Position numbers and translations under genes: made by a program. A stretch of 64,000 nucleotides of DNA from Paenibacillus pasadenensis DSM 19293. GTDB lineage: Bacteria; Bacillota; Bacilli; Paenibacillales; Paenibacillaceae. Where the stretch lies: the NCBI RefSeq assembly GCF_000422485.1, contig NZ_KE383856.1, forward strand, positions 72,656-136,655, in the 5' to 3' direction. Shown here piece by piece: positions 25,898-34,247 of this stretch. Every line of letters starts with the position of its first letter. The first letter of the stretch is position 1. The notes under the pieces are model-generated. The model did no database searches, was not told where the DNA came from, and worked only from the letters and a program-made list of their open reading frames with translations.

Positions 25898-25922
25898 TAT
25901 AATCATAGATGTCAGACAGCTT
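25898..25922 (+). promoter_or_regulatory. -10 box with GntR-type operator before the secreted unknown protein
   Basis: TATAAT (25898-25903) is followed 6 bp later by TGTCAGACAGCTT (25910-25922). The same 13-mer occurs at 28241-28253 in front of the uptake operon, just after its probable -10. The TGTC-A-GACA dyad fits a dimeric GntR repressor; the gntR-type gene lies between the two sites. Confidence 0.7.
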
Positions 25923-25960
25923 CAAAAAATAACGCTCGATTTGAAATGGAGGAGCAAGGA

Positions 25961-27295
25961 ATGTGGAAGAAACTGGCTCTGGTCGGATCGGTACTGGCGG
26001 CATCGTTGTTGGGAGGCGCAGGCGGGACGAGCCATGCGGCGCCGAGCTATGCGGATCTGGCGGCTCATTGGGCGCCGCAAATTTATCAGGACGTCAACGC
26101 AGACCTCGACGCGAGGGCGGACTTCATCTCCAGCTTCAACTATGACGGGGATTATTTGCCGCTCAACAACTGGGACAATCTGCACAACTACGAGCAGAAA
26201 GCGTATGTGTACTACAAGGTCGCGGAGACGCTGACGCATTATTTCATCGAGTACGATTTGTTCCATCCTCGGGACGACGCCTATACGAGACCGCTCGACG
26301 CGCATGAGAACGACCTGGAAGGCATCATCGTCGTCATCCGCAAGGACGGCTCCGAGTACGGCAAGTTCCATCTGATGGAGACGATGGCGCATAACCAGTG
26401 GTATGACTACACGAACGATCCGACCATCACCTCCGGCTCGGACAACGTGGACGGCGGCGTGCTGTTCAACGGAAGCCATCCGAAGGTGTTCAGTCAGGCG
26501 AACGGCCAAAGCCCGAGCGGCGGGCACGGCATCAAAGCCTATGACGGGTCGAGCGCGCCTGGCGGCGACGGCATCGTATACGACTATACGGGCACGGCGG
26601 AGTTCCCGACGAACGCCACCGGCAGCTACGTCCATCACTACGGCTATGCGCTCCTGGAGTGGGGCGACCTGTGGGCAAAAAGGCATGATTCCTCGATTTT
26701 CTCGTCCTGGGGAACGATCCGAGGCGACAACTACACGTCCAATTCCGCCAATGCGCCTTGGGGCTGGGACGACAGCGACGACGGTCCTGCGCTGCAAGGC
26801 ATGAACTGGTCCGATCCGGCCCATCATGTCGACGTGCATCTGAACGGTCTCGGCGCGTTTTCGCATCAGTATGTGCACAACCCGTATTACTCGCACAAGA
26901 TCGTGCTCGAGAGCGTGCAGAGCCTGGAGGACCGGGATCCTTTCGGCGGCAAGAGCGACATCTTCATCAAGGCGTACGTCAACGGCCAGGGGCAGACGGA
27001 TGCGAGGTTCTGGAAAAAGAACGACGCTCCGAAATTGCAGGACTACCGGATCGTATTCGGCGCCAACGATGCGGAATTCGGACCTCAATTCTCCGACAGC
27101 TACAATGCCGTCTATGTCGCCAAGCCGTCGAATACGAATGTCGAGATCCACGTGTATGATTCCGACGGAACGTCGGGAGACGACGACATGGGCTATGTGT
27201 CCGCCGTCGTGGCGCCAGGGACGACCGCGTCCTGGGTCAATGCCGTGACCAGCAACGGCCAAGCCAAGCTGACCGCATCCGTCGAAGCGAAATAA
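25961..27295 (+). CDS. Secreted protein of unknown function (possibly Vps62/DUF946-related)
   Basis: A 444-residue exported protein: signal peptide residues 1-26 (cleavage near SHAAPS), then a single beta-rich region with many His, Asp and Trp residues. Notable stretches are LAAHWAPQIYQDVNAD, LTHYFIEYDLFHPRDD, DAHENDLEGIIVVIRKDG, ETMAHNQWYDY, GSYVHHYGYALLEWGDLW and NAPWGWDDSDDGP. The HExDxEG-like segment after a YFxxYxxFHP strand recalls Vps62-related (DUF946) and NPP1-like folds that bind metal, but the match is weak and no function is claimed. ATG 25961 is chosen over 25946 since GGAGGAG ends 6 bp before it. It shares an operator with the operon at 28279, so it probably acts on the same outer substrate. 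Confidence 0.75.
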   Translation: MWKKLALVGSVLAASLLGGAGGTSHAAPSYADLAAHWAPQIYQDVNADLDARADFISSFNYDGDYLPLNNWDNLHNYEQKAYVYYKVAETLTHYFIEYDLFHPRDDAYTRPLDAHENDLEGIIVVIRKDGSEYGKFHLMETMAHNQWYDYTNDPTITSGSDNVDGGVLFNGSHPKVFSQANGQSPSGGHGIKAYDGSSAPGGDGIVYDYTGTAEFPTNATGSYVHHYGYALLEWGDLWAKRHDSSIFSSWGTIRGDNYTSNSANAPWGWDDSDDGPALQGMNWSDPAHHVDVHLNGLGAFSHQYVHNPYYSHKIVLESVQSLEDRDPFGGKSDIFIKAYVNGQGQTDARFWKKNDAPKLQDYRIVFGANDAEFGPQFSDSYNAVYVAKPSNTNVEIHVYDSDGTSGDDDMGYVSAVVAPGTTASWVNAVTSNGQAKLTASVEAK

Positions 27296-27389
27296 AGACC
27301 GGCGCCGCTCGGCGCTCCGGCATTGCGTTGCCTTCCCTTTTGCGGAATAATGAGGGTATTCTAGCCAAAGACAAAGGGAAACCCGCCAA

Positions 27390-28097
27390 ATGGAAAAGAA
27401 ACCTCGTTATATCCTGGTCAAAGAAGAAATCGAGCGCAGAATTCAGTCCGGGGAGCTCGAGCCGGGCGACAAGCTTCCGTCCGAGCCGGCGCTCGCCAAG
27501 CAATTCGACGTGAGCCGCCCCACTTTGCGGGAGGCGCTGAAGATGCTGCAGAGGGAAGGCGTCCTGCTCAGCCGGAACGGCGTCGGCACCTATGTGAACG
27601 AACGGCCTTTTTCGATCGAGAATTCGTTGAACAAGCTGCGCAGTCTCGGCGAGATGATCCAGAGCGTAGGCTACAAGGTGAGCGAGGCGGACGTCAGCGT
27701 GTATACGCGCGAGGCCGAGCCGGAATGGATGGAGAAGCTGCGGACGGACGAGCCGGTCGTGGTGCTGGAGCGGATTCGGACGGCGGACGGGCAGAAGGTG
27801 GCGTTCTACTACAACATCTTTCCCCGGGAGATCGCAGGCGGTCATTTCGACGAAGGCTTCTCCGGCGCCATATTCGACTTTTTAGACCGCAAGCTCGGCA
27901 TCCGCATCGCCTATGCGCTGACCGAGATCAGCGCGGTCGGCACGGCCAGCGAACGGGATCGGAAGGCGGCCGAGGTGCTCGGCGGCGAGCTGATCCTGCT
28001 GAAGCAGCTGCATGTCGACGAGAACGACCGTCCCGTGTTCTACTCCTTGGATTATTTGAAAAGCAGCGCGTTCAAGCTCGTCGTCCGGCGAGACTGA
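27390..28097 (+). CDS. GntR-family regulator, HutC/UTRA type
   Basis: A 235-residue repressor. Residues 5-70 are the winged helix (YILVKEEIERRIQSGELEPGDKLPSEPALAKQFDVSRPTLREALKMLQREGVL) and residues about 85-232 a UTRA effector domain (AEPEWMEKLRTDEPVVVLERIRTADGQKVAFYYNIFP, then VFYSLDYLKSSAFKLVVRRD). UTRA domains bind small metabolites, often sugar phosphates or histidine-type ligands. The repeated TGTCAGACAGCTT sites in front of both flanking units make it their likely repressor. No such site is seen before its own start. It ends at a terminator. Confidence 0.92.
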   Translation: MEKKPRYILVKEEIERRIQSGELEPGDKLPSEPALAKQFDVSRPTLREALKMLQREGVLLSRNGVGTYVNERPFSIENSLNKLRSLGEMIQSVGYKVSEADVSVYTREAEPEWMEKLRTDEPVVVLERIRTADGQKVAFYYNIFPREIAGGHFDEGFSGAIFDFLDRKLGIRIAYALTEISAVGTASERDRKAAEVLGGELILLKQLHVDENDRPVFYSLDYLKSSAFKLVVRRD

Positions 28098-28146
28098 ACG
28101 ATTTCTCCCCGGCTGCATGAGCATGAATCAGGAAGCATGAAGCATG

Positions 28147-28182
28147 AAGCATCCGCCTTAATGGCGGATGCTTTTTTTTTCT
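28147..28182 (+). terminator. Rho-independent terminator after the gntR-type gene
   Basis: AAGCATCCGCC and GGCGGATGCTT surround TTAAT, followed by a long T run. Confidence 0.9.
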
Positions 28183-28203
28183 TAAAAAAGGGTTCACAAA
28201 ATG

Positions 28204-28253
28204 CTGACATGGGGCAAATCATTCTCCGTTATTCTAAAGCTGTCAGACAGCTT
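28204..28253 (+). promoter_or_regulatory. Promoter with GntR-type operator for the uptake operon
   Basis: CTGACA (28204) and TATTCT (28230-28235) form a weak promoter with 20-bp spacing; immediately after lies the perfect 17-bp dyad AAGCTGTCAGACAGCTT (28237-28253). A bound dimer would block initiation. The start codon is 25 bp downstream. Confidence 0.7.
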
Positions 28254-28278
28254 GGGAGAGATAAAAGGAGGATCTGGC

Positions 28279-29394
28279 ATGGAGTGGAGATGGGGTAAAA
28301 CGAGAAAAGGCATGATTCTGGCGACTGCGCTTGCCGCGACATTGACGGTGACGGCTTGCGGCCAGAACGGCGGCTCCGCCGGAGAAGCGAATTCCGGGTC
28401 GGGCTCTGCGCAAGCGGAGGCCGGAGCCGAGCCGTCGCCGAGCGCGCCGGCGTCGAAAAAGCTGGTCGTCTACTCGGCGTTGAACGAGGATGACGTCATC
28501 CAGCTCAAGGACCAGTTCAAGAAAGATACCGGCATCGAGATCGAATCGCTCAACCTCGGCAGCGCTGGCGAGGCGAGCACTCGGGTCCAGGCCGAGAAGG
28601 ATGCTCCCAAAGCGGACATCCTGGTCGGCGGATCGGTCGAGTTCTACCAGCCGCTGGCCGAGCAAGGACTGCTGGAGAAGTATACGTCGGCCAACGCCAG
28701 CCAGATCGATGCCAAGTTCAACGATCCGAACGGCTACTGGCAGGGCTGGTATATGGGCGTCCTCGGCATCGTGCTGAACACGGAGCGCTTCGAGAAGGAG
28801 CTTGCGCCCAAGGGCGTGCAGGAGCCGAAAACATGGGACGACCTGCTGGATGAGTCGTACAAGAGGCAGTTCATCACGTCCAATCCGGCGACCGCGGGCG
28901 GCGGCTACATCTTCGTCGCGGACCAGCTGTTCCGCCTCGGCGAGCAGCAGGGCTGGGAATACCTCGAGAAGCTGAACGGCAACGTCCATCACTACACGCA
29001 AAAGGCCGGCGACGGAATCAACCTGACCGCGACGGGCGAATTCATCGCGGGCATGTCCTGGGCGCACGACATCGTCAAGACGATGAAGCAAGGCTATCCG
29101 ATCAAGGCGATCGTGCCGGAGCAGACCGCATTTGAAATCGGCGGCGTCGGCATCGTCAAGGGCGGGGCCAATGTCGACAACGCCAAAGCGTTCGTGGACT
29201 GGCTGCTGACCAAAGAAGCCGGAGAGCTGAACACGAAGCTGTCGAACCGCTACTCCGTCCGGGCCGATGTGGCGCCTCCGGAGGGCATGCCGAAAATCGA
29301 GGAGATCAGCCTCGTCGAGTACGACCGCGAAAAGGCTGCCGCCATGAAGGAAGAAGTCGTGAAGCGGTTCGTCGGAATGACCGGCACGAACTGA
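28279..29394 (+). CDS. ABC substrate-binding lipoprotein, AfuA/PhnS/Fbp type
   Basis: A 371-residue lipoprotein. The lipobox VTAC is near residue 27, followed by a Ser/Ala linker and a type II binding fold: KKLVVYSALNEDDVIQLKDQFKKDTGIEIESLNLGSAGEASTRVQAEK, then NGYWQGWYMGVLGIVLNTE and GGGYIFVADQLFRLGEQQGWEYLEKLNGNVHHYTQKAGDG. This group binds ferric iron, 2-aminoethylphosphonate, thiamine or sugar phosphates. The tyrosines used by iron binders are not evident, and the operon contains phosphate-ester-type enzymes, so a phosphorylated organic ligand is favoured (inference). ATG 28279 is preferred over an upstream ATG at 28201, which lies before the promoter elements. Confidence 0.85.
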   Translation: MEWRWGKTRKGMILATALAATLTVTACGQNGGSAGEANSGSGSAQAEAGAEPSPSAPASKKLVVYSALNEDDVIQLKDQFKKDTGIEIESLNLGSAGEASTRVQAEKDAPKADILVGGSVEFYQPLAEQGLLEKYTSANASQIDAKFNDPNGYWQGWYMGVLGIVLNTERFEKELAPKGVQEPKTWDDLLDESYKRQFITSNPATAGGGYIFVADQLFRLGEQQGWEYLEKLNGNVHHYTQKAGDGINLTATGEFIAGMSWAHDIVKTMKQGYPIKAIVPEQTAFEIGGVGIVKGGANVDNAKAFVDWLLTKEAGELNTKLSNRYSVRADVAPPEGMPKIEEISLVEYDREKAAAMKEEVVKRFVGMTGTN

Positions 29395-29408
29395 AACGCC
29401 GAAGTCAG

Positions 29409-29476
29409 CCTGCTCCGCCGTCTCGCTCCGCTCCGAACCCGGGCGGAGAGCGGCGTCGGAGCAGGTAGTTTTTTCT
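29409..29476 (+). terminator. Attenuator-like hairpin between binding protein and permease
   Basis: CCTGCTCCG (29409-29417) pairs with CGGAGCAGG (29457-29465), the loop holds a second GC stem, and TAGTTTTTTC follows. Partial termination here would give more binding protein than permease, a common arrangement. Confidence 0.65.
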
Positions 29477-29488
29477 GAAACGGGGTAG

Positions 29489-31102
29489 ATGGCCATCAAG
29501 AAGCTCAAGCGCGAGCCCGTCCTTTTCCTTGTCCTCGCCGCCGTCCTGGCGACTGCCTGCGTATTTGTGCTGTGGCCGGTCGTCAAGGTCGTCAGCTATC
29601 CTGGCGCGGCCGATTATTTGCAGCTGCTGACCAACGAGCGCTGGATGCGCGCCGGCTTGAACAGCTTGTTCATGACGGTGCTGTCGACCGCATCCTGCAC
29701 CGCGCTCGCGTTCCTTTTCGCTTATTCCATCGTCAGGCTCGACATCCCGCTGAAAGGCTTTTTCCGGTTCATTACGCTGCTTCCGGTCGTCTCGCCGCCT
29801 TTCATCGTGGCGCTTTCCTATATCCTGCTGTTCGGCAGGCAAGGACTCGTATCCAAGCATCTGCTTCATCTGAACCTCGACATTTACGGCTGGCAGGGGT
29901 TATGGCTCGTGCAGACGATCACCTTTTTCCCTTACGCCTTCACGGTCATCCACGGCGTGATGCAGGCCGCGGCCGCTCATCTGGAGCATGCGGCGCATAA
30001 TCTGGGCGCCTCGCGCTGGCAGGCGTTCCGGCATGTCTTTCTGCCGCTCTGCCGTCCGGGCATTGCCGGAGGCGCGCTGATCGCCGCGATGAACGTGCTC
30101 GCGGACTTCGGCAATCCGATGATCATCGCGGGCAACTTCGCCTTGCTTCCTACGGAAGCCTACATGCAGATGTCCGGCTGGTTCGACCTGTCGGCGGCGT
30201 CCGTGCTGTCGACCGCCCTGCTCGTGCCCGCGCTTGTCCTCTTTCTCGTCAATCGGCTGTGGGTGGGGAAGCGCTCGTACGTGACCGTCACGGGCAAGGA
30301 ATCGAGCCTCAAGGCTTATCCCGCGCCGCCGGCGCTCAAATGGAGCCTGTTCGCCTGCTGCCTGTTCGTCTCGCTCTTCGTGCTCGCCGTATACGGCGTA
30401 CTGGTCTACGGGGCGTTCGCCCGGACATGGGGCTATGACTGGAGCCTCACCTTGCAGAACATGAAGTATGTGACCGCCAAAGGCAGCGAGCTATGGAACA
30501 GCATCCGCTTCGCGGCCGTCTCCTCTCTCGGCGCCGTCGCGCTGGCTATGCTGCTCGCTTATCTCGTCCAGCGCAAGCAGGTCGGCATCAACCGGCTGCT
30601 CGACGTCCTGGCGATTCTGCCCGGCGCCGTTCCCGGCGTCTTTCTCGGCCTCGGCTTCGCGATGGCGTTCAACGGGCCGCCCTTCGAGCTGGCAGGCACG
30701 TCCGCGATCATGGTGCTGGCGCTGCTGTTCTGGAACTTGCCGACCTGCTACAGCGCATGCCTCGCAGGCCTGCAGCAGATCGGAAGATCGCTGGAGGAGG
30801 CGTCGCTGAACCTTGGCGGAGGCACCCTCCGCACGCTGCGAAGCGTCCTGCTGCCGCTGCTGAGAGGCCCGATCCTCTCCGGCTTCACGCTCTCGTTCCT
30901 GCGTTCGGTCACCTGTCTGAGCGTCATCATCTTCCTGTATTCGTCGTCCACATCCGTCGGCACGATCTCCATCCTGAGCCTCGTCCAAAGCGGCGTCTGG
31001 GGAGGCGCGTCGGCGCTCACCGTCACGCTCATCCTGATCGCCTTTGCCCTGCTGGCCGCCTCGCGGCTGATCCTGTTCGCCTACGATCGGAGGAAATCAT
31101 GA
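29489..31102 (+). CDS. Fused two-domain ABC permease, AfuB/FbpB/PhnUV type
   Basis: A 537-residue membrane protein with two permease halves of about six helices each. Each half carries an EAA-like loop: AAAHLEHAAHNLGASRWQAFRHVFLPLCRPGI near residue 170 and IGRSLEEASLNLGGGTLRTLRSVLLPLLRGPI near residue 440. Fusion of both subunits is typical of ferric-iron, phosphonate and hexose-phosphate importers. Its TGA overlaps the ATG of the ATPase gene (ATGA), indicating translational coupling. Confidence 0.92.
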   Translation: MAIKKLKREPVLFLVLAAVLATACVFVLWPVVKVVSYPGAADYLQLLTNERWMRAGLNSLFMTVLSTASCTALAFLFAYSIVRLDIPLKGFFRFITLLPVVSPPFIVALSYILLFGRQGLVSKHLLHLNLDIYGWQGLWLVQTITFFPYAFTVIHGVMQAAAAHLEHAAHNLGASRWQAFRHVFLPLCRPGIAGGALIAAMNVLADFGNPMIIAGNFALLPTEAYMQMSGWFDLSAASVLSTALLVPALVLFLVNRLWVGKRSYVTVTGKESSLKAYPAPPALKWSLFACCLFVSLFVLAVYGVLVYGAFARTWGYDWSLTLQNMKYVTAKGSELWNSIRFAAVSSLGAVALAMLLAYLVQRKQVGINRLLDVLAILPGAVPGVFLGLGFAMAFNGPPFELAGTSAIMVLALLFWNLPTCYSACLAGLQQIGRSLEEASLNLGGGTLRTLRSVLLPLLRGPILSGFTLSFLRSVTCLSVIIFLYSSSTSVGTISILSLVQSGVWGGASALTVTLILIAFALLAASRLILFAYDRRKS

Positions 31103-32256
31103 ACAACGCTGCTCAGCCGCATATTCGAATCGACGACGTGACCAAGTCGTTCGGCGCCTTCTCCGCCCTGCGGAGCGTCACGCTGGACGTTCCGCGAGGC
31201 AGCTTCACGACGCTGCTCGGGCCGAGCGGCTGCGGCAAGACGACCTTGCTGCGGCTGCTCGCCGGCTTCGACGAGCCGGACAGCGGAAGCATCCGCATCG
31301 ACGGAGCCGAGATGAACGGAGTTCCGGCATTCCGCCGCAAGACGCCGCTCGTTTTCCAGGACTATGCGCTGTTTCCCCATATGACGGTGCAGGAGAATAT
31401 CGCCTACGGCCTGAAGCTGCAAAAAGCCCGCAAGGCCGAAACGGCCGCGCGGGTCGGCGAGATGATGGACCTGTTCGGCCTGCAGGGGCTGGAAAAGCGG
31501 CTGCCGAAGCAGCTCAGCGGCGGGCAGCAGCAGCGGGTGGCGTTCGCTAGGGCGCTCGTCACCGGCCGTGACATCCTGCTGATGGACGAGCCGCTGAGCA
31601 ATCTCGACGCCAAGATGCGGGTCGAGGTCCGCCGCGAGCTGCGCGAGCTGCAGCGGCGCGCCGGCATTACCGCCGTATTCGTCACCCACGACCAGGACGA
31701 GGCGCTGTCCTTGTCCGACTATGTCGCGGTGTTCGAAAAAGGGCGCATTCGCCAGGCCGGCACGCCCTGGGAGGTCTACTACGAGCCGGCCAATGCGTTT
31801 GTGGCCGACTTTGTCGGAACGGCCAACCTGCTGGCCGGCATCGTGGAGGACGTGCGGGACGGAGTCCTGCTCGTCCGCTGCCGGGACGTGCTGCTGCGCG
31901 CCTCCTCTGCCGGGAGGACGTTCCGGCCGGGCGACAGGGCGACGCTGATGATCCGGCCCGAATGCCTCCGCATCGGAGCGGACGAGGGCGATGCGGAGCC
32001 GGAGAACCGCTGGATGGGGGCGATATCCGGCAGCAGCTTCCTGGGGCGCCAGGTCCGGTATGAGGTGCAGTGCGGGGAGACGACGCTGATCGTGGACGAT
32101 GCCGATCCGAGCGTCACCGGCGTGCTGGACGGCACGGTCCGCCTGTCGTGCGCCGCCGACAAGATCCATGTCCTGTCGGATGAGGCGGATTCCGAAAGAA
32201 AGGAAGGCGAGACGCATGAACGCATCCGTCCACTTTCTGAACGTCGGCTGGGGTGA
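31099..32256 (+). CDS. ABC transporter ATPase with TOBE-like domain
   Basis: A 385-residue ATP-binding subunit. Walker A is GPSGCGKTT at residues about 41-49, the Q loop LVFQDYALFPH, the signature LSGGQQQRVAFARAL, Walker B ILLMDEPLSNLDAKMR and the switch HDQDEALSLSDY. Residues beyond 240 form a TOBE-type regulatory domain (RPECLRIGADEG). The family (FbpC/PotA/UgpC-like) energises the permease at 29489. ATG 31099 is used; the open frame runs further upstream but only inside the permease gene. The last 41 bases overlap the next gene. Confidence 0.94.
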   Translation: MNNAAQPHIRIDDVTKSFGAFSALRSVTLDVPRGSFTTLLGPSGCGKTTLLRLLAGFDEPDSGSIRIDGAEMNGVPAFRRKTPLVFQDYALFPHMTVQENIAYGLKLQKARKAETAARVGEMMDLFGLQGLEKRLPKQLSGGQQQRVAFARALVTGRDILLMDEPLSNLDAKMRVEVRRELRELQRRAGITAVFVTHDQDEALSLSDYVAVFEKGRIRQAGTPWEVYYEPANAFVADFVGTANLLAGIVEDVRDGVLLVRCRDVLLRASSAGRTFRPGDRATLMIRPECLRIGADEGDAEPENRWMGAISGSSFLGRQVRYEVQCGETTLIVDDADPSVTGVLDGTVRLSCAADKIHVLSDEADSERKEGETHERIRPLSERRLG

Positions 32257-33163
32257 CGCCCATTTCATCCGGCTGCCGTCCGGGGCGTTGACGCTGATCG
32301 ATGGCGGAGACGGCTCGCTCGCCGAGGGGCGGGACCATCCGCTTCGCTGGATGGAGCGCCGCGGGTTGCGCCGGCTGGACGCCATGATCGTGACGCATCT
32401 GCATGAGGATCATCTGAACGGCTTGCTCGACGTCGTCCGCAGCGTCGAGGTCGCGCTCGCGATTTTGCCGTACGGGCTTCCCGAGCGGGCCGTCCGCTTC
32501 CGTCCGGAGCTGGAGCGGGAGGCTTCGGAGCTGACCAGGCGCGTTTGCGGCATCCTGGAGACGTATCGGGAGCTGATCCGGCTGCTGGAGGCTCGGGGAA
32601 CCGAGATCCGCTGGAGATCTCGGCACGCATCGGCGGAGAGCTCCGTCGTCTGGGAGGAGCACGGCTTCCGGCTGGAGCATCTGTACCCGTGGCAGGACGA
32701 TCCGCTCCCCGCGCTTGAGGTTCTCCACAGCGTTTTCGATGCGGACGGACGTCCCGAGGAGGAGCGGCTGGCCGAGCTGGCCGGCTTTTTCGACAAGTCG
32801 AACGACGACAGCTCGGTCTACCGGCTGACGGCGGATGGCGACGAAACGGTCGGCGTGCTGTTCGGCGGCGATCTGATGGAGGGGGGCTGGACGCGTCTGG
32901 CGCGAAGGAGCCGACTGGCGAGCCGGATATGGAAGGCGCCGCATCACGGGCTGGAGGACAGCTTTCAGGCTTGGCTGCTGGAGCTGGTGCGGCCGGAGGC
33001 ATGCGTCATCCCGATCTGCGCGGAGCGGGCGGAGCCGCTGGCAGAGCGCTGGAACGGAATGCTTCGCGGCTCCGGGAGCAGGCTGTGCCTGACGGGATCG
33101 GTGCCGCCGGGGGAGAGCCTCCTGCTGGCGCGCGGACGGATCCACGCGGAGATCGGCGGCTGA
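32216..33163 (+). CDS. Metallo-beta-lactamase-fold hydrolase (ComEC/Rec2-C-like)
   Basis: A 315-residue enzyme with the start NASVHFLNVGWGDAHFIRLPSGALTLIDGGDG, the metal motif THLHEDHLNG and a later FGGDLMEGGW and WKAPHHGLEDS, which correspond to the metal-binding blocks of the ComEC C-terminal/MBL phosphodiesterase group. Lacking signal peptide and membrane segments, it should be a soluble phosphodiesterase-like hydrolase. It overlaps the ATPase gene and precedes an inositol-monophosphatase-family gene, suggesting successive cleavage of a phosphodiester and a phosphomonoester after import (inference). Confidence 0.85.
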   Translation: MNASVHFLNVGWGDAHFIRLPSGALTLIDGGDGSLAEGRDHPLRWMERRGLRRLDAMIVTHLHEDHLNGLLDVVRSVEVALAILPYGLPERAVRFRPELEREASELTRRVCGILETYRELIRLLEARGTEIRWRSRHASAESSVVWEEHGFRLEHLYPWQDDPLPALEVLHSVFDADGRPEEERLAELAGFFDKSNDDSSVYRLTADGDETVGVLFGGDLMEGGWTRLARRSRLASRIWKAPHHGLEDSFQAWLLELVRPEACVIPICAERAEPLAERWNGMLRGSGSRLCLTGSVPPGESLLLARGRIHAEIGG

Positions 33164-33212
33164 AAGGCGGCGCTCCGCGATTCTAGGCCAAGAAAGGGAG
33201 TTTCCGGATTCA

Positions 33213-34061
33213 ATGAATAGAGACCAAGAAGGCGGAGAAGCGATGCTGGCTTCGGCGATCCGTTATGCCAAAGAGGCGGGCGACCAGATTCTGCGAGGCA
33301 TGAGCGAGCCCTACCGGATCCGCGACAAAGCGAACCACGCCGACCTGGTGACCGAGGTCGATCTGCGCAGCGAGCAGCTGCTGCGGCAGGCGATCGCGCG
33401 AGACTATCCGGACCACTGGATCCTGTCGGAGGAGACGGACGGCGCGGGCGATCCGTTCCGCTTCATGGAGCAGCCGCTGCCGGGCTGCGGCTGGATCGTC
33501 GATCCGATCGACGGAACGATCAATTTCGTGCACGGAATCGAGCATTTCGCCGTGTCGATCGGCATCATGAAGGACGGCTGCCTGCTGCATGGCGTCGTCT
33601 ACAATCCTTCGACGGGGGAGCTGTACCATGCTTCCGCCGGCAAAGGCGCTTATCGGAACGGCCAGCCGATCCGGGTCAGCGAGGAGCGGTCCTTGCCCGA
33701 CGCGACGCTCGCGACCGGCTTTCAGGCATCCGACTGGCGCGAAGGCTCGCGAGCGATCGCGCAAATGAACCGCATCGCCGGCACGGCGCGCACGGTCCGG
33801 ATCTTCGGCGCCGCCAGCCTCGATCTATGCCTCGTGGCCTGCGGCAGGCTGAGCGGATTTTGGCATGACGGGCTGTATCCATGGGATGTCGCGGCCGGGC
33901 TGATCATCCTGCTCGAGGCGGGCGGCGCGGCGACGACCGCCTCCGCCGGCCCTTACCGCTTGAGCGAGCGCAGTCTTGTCGCCTCGAACCCGGCCCTGCA
34001 GAGCGGGCTTCTGGACGCGTTGAGGCTGAAGGGAGACGAGGCGCGGGCCGGCAGCGTTTGA
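33213..34061 (+). CDS. Inositol-monophosphatase-family phosphatase
   Basis: A 282-residue metal-dependent phosphatase. Signatures are LVTEVDLRSEQLLR, WILSEET, the first metal block WIVDPIDGTINFVHG and the second block YPWDVAAGLIILLEAGG. The family hydrolyses inositol monophosphate, sugar phosphates, NADP or 3'-phosphoadenosine phosphate; specificity cannot be read. It lies 49 bp after the MBL-fold gene in the GntR-controlled operon, so it may dephosphorylate the imported ligand or its breakdown product. The start ATG 33213 has AAAGGGAG upstream. Confidence 0.92.
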   Translation: MNRDQEGGEAMLASAIRYAKEAGDQILRGMSEPYRIRDKANHADLVTEVDLRSEQLLRQAIARDYPDHWILSEETDGAGDPFRFMEQPLPGCGWIVDPIDGTINFVHGIEHFAVSIGIMKDGCLLHGVVYNPSTGELYHASAGKGAYRNGQPIRVSEERSLPDATLATGFQASDWREGSRAIAQMNRIAGTARTVRIFGAASLDLCLVACGRLSGFWHDGLYPWDVAAGLIILLEAGGAATTASAGPYRLSERSLVASNPALQSGLLDALRLKGDEARAGSV

Positions 34062-34187
34062 ACGGGCCGGCGGGGAGGGCGTCCGTCGGCGGCAGAGGAG
34101 AAAAACCGAGCGGGAACGGGGGGCCGCAGCGCGATCGGAGGGGTCGGATTGACGATGAAAGGGATGGTTCTCGGGGCGGATTTAAGG

Positions 34188-34193
34188 TATAAT
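34188..34193 (+). promoter_or_regulatory. Candidate -10 box for ppaC
   Basis: TATAAT preceded by AAGG lies 55 bp before the start; the -35 region is weak. Confidence 0.45.
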
Positions 34194-34247
34194 CGGGGAC
34201 AGGTCTTATTCGAATCCCGATTCCAGTTAGCGAAGGAGAACATTGAC

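Noticed and set aside
30493..31098. Extended N-terminus of the ABC ATPase
   Set aside because: The frame is open upstream but lies wholly inside the permease gene; ATG 31099 gives the normal ATPase start.
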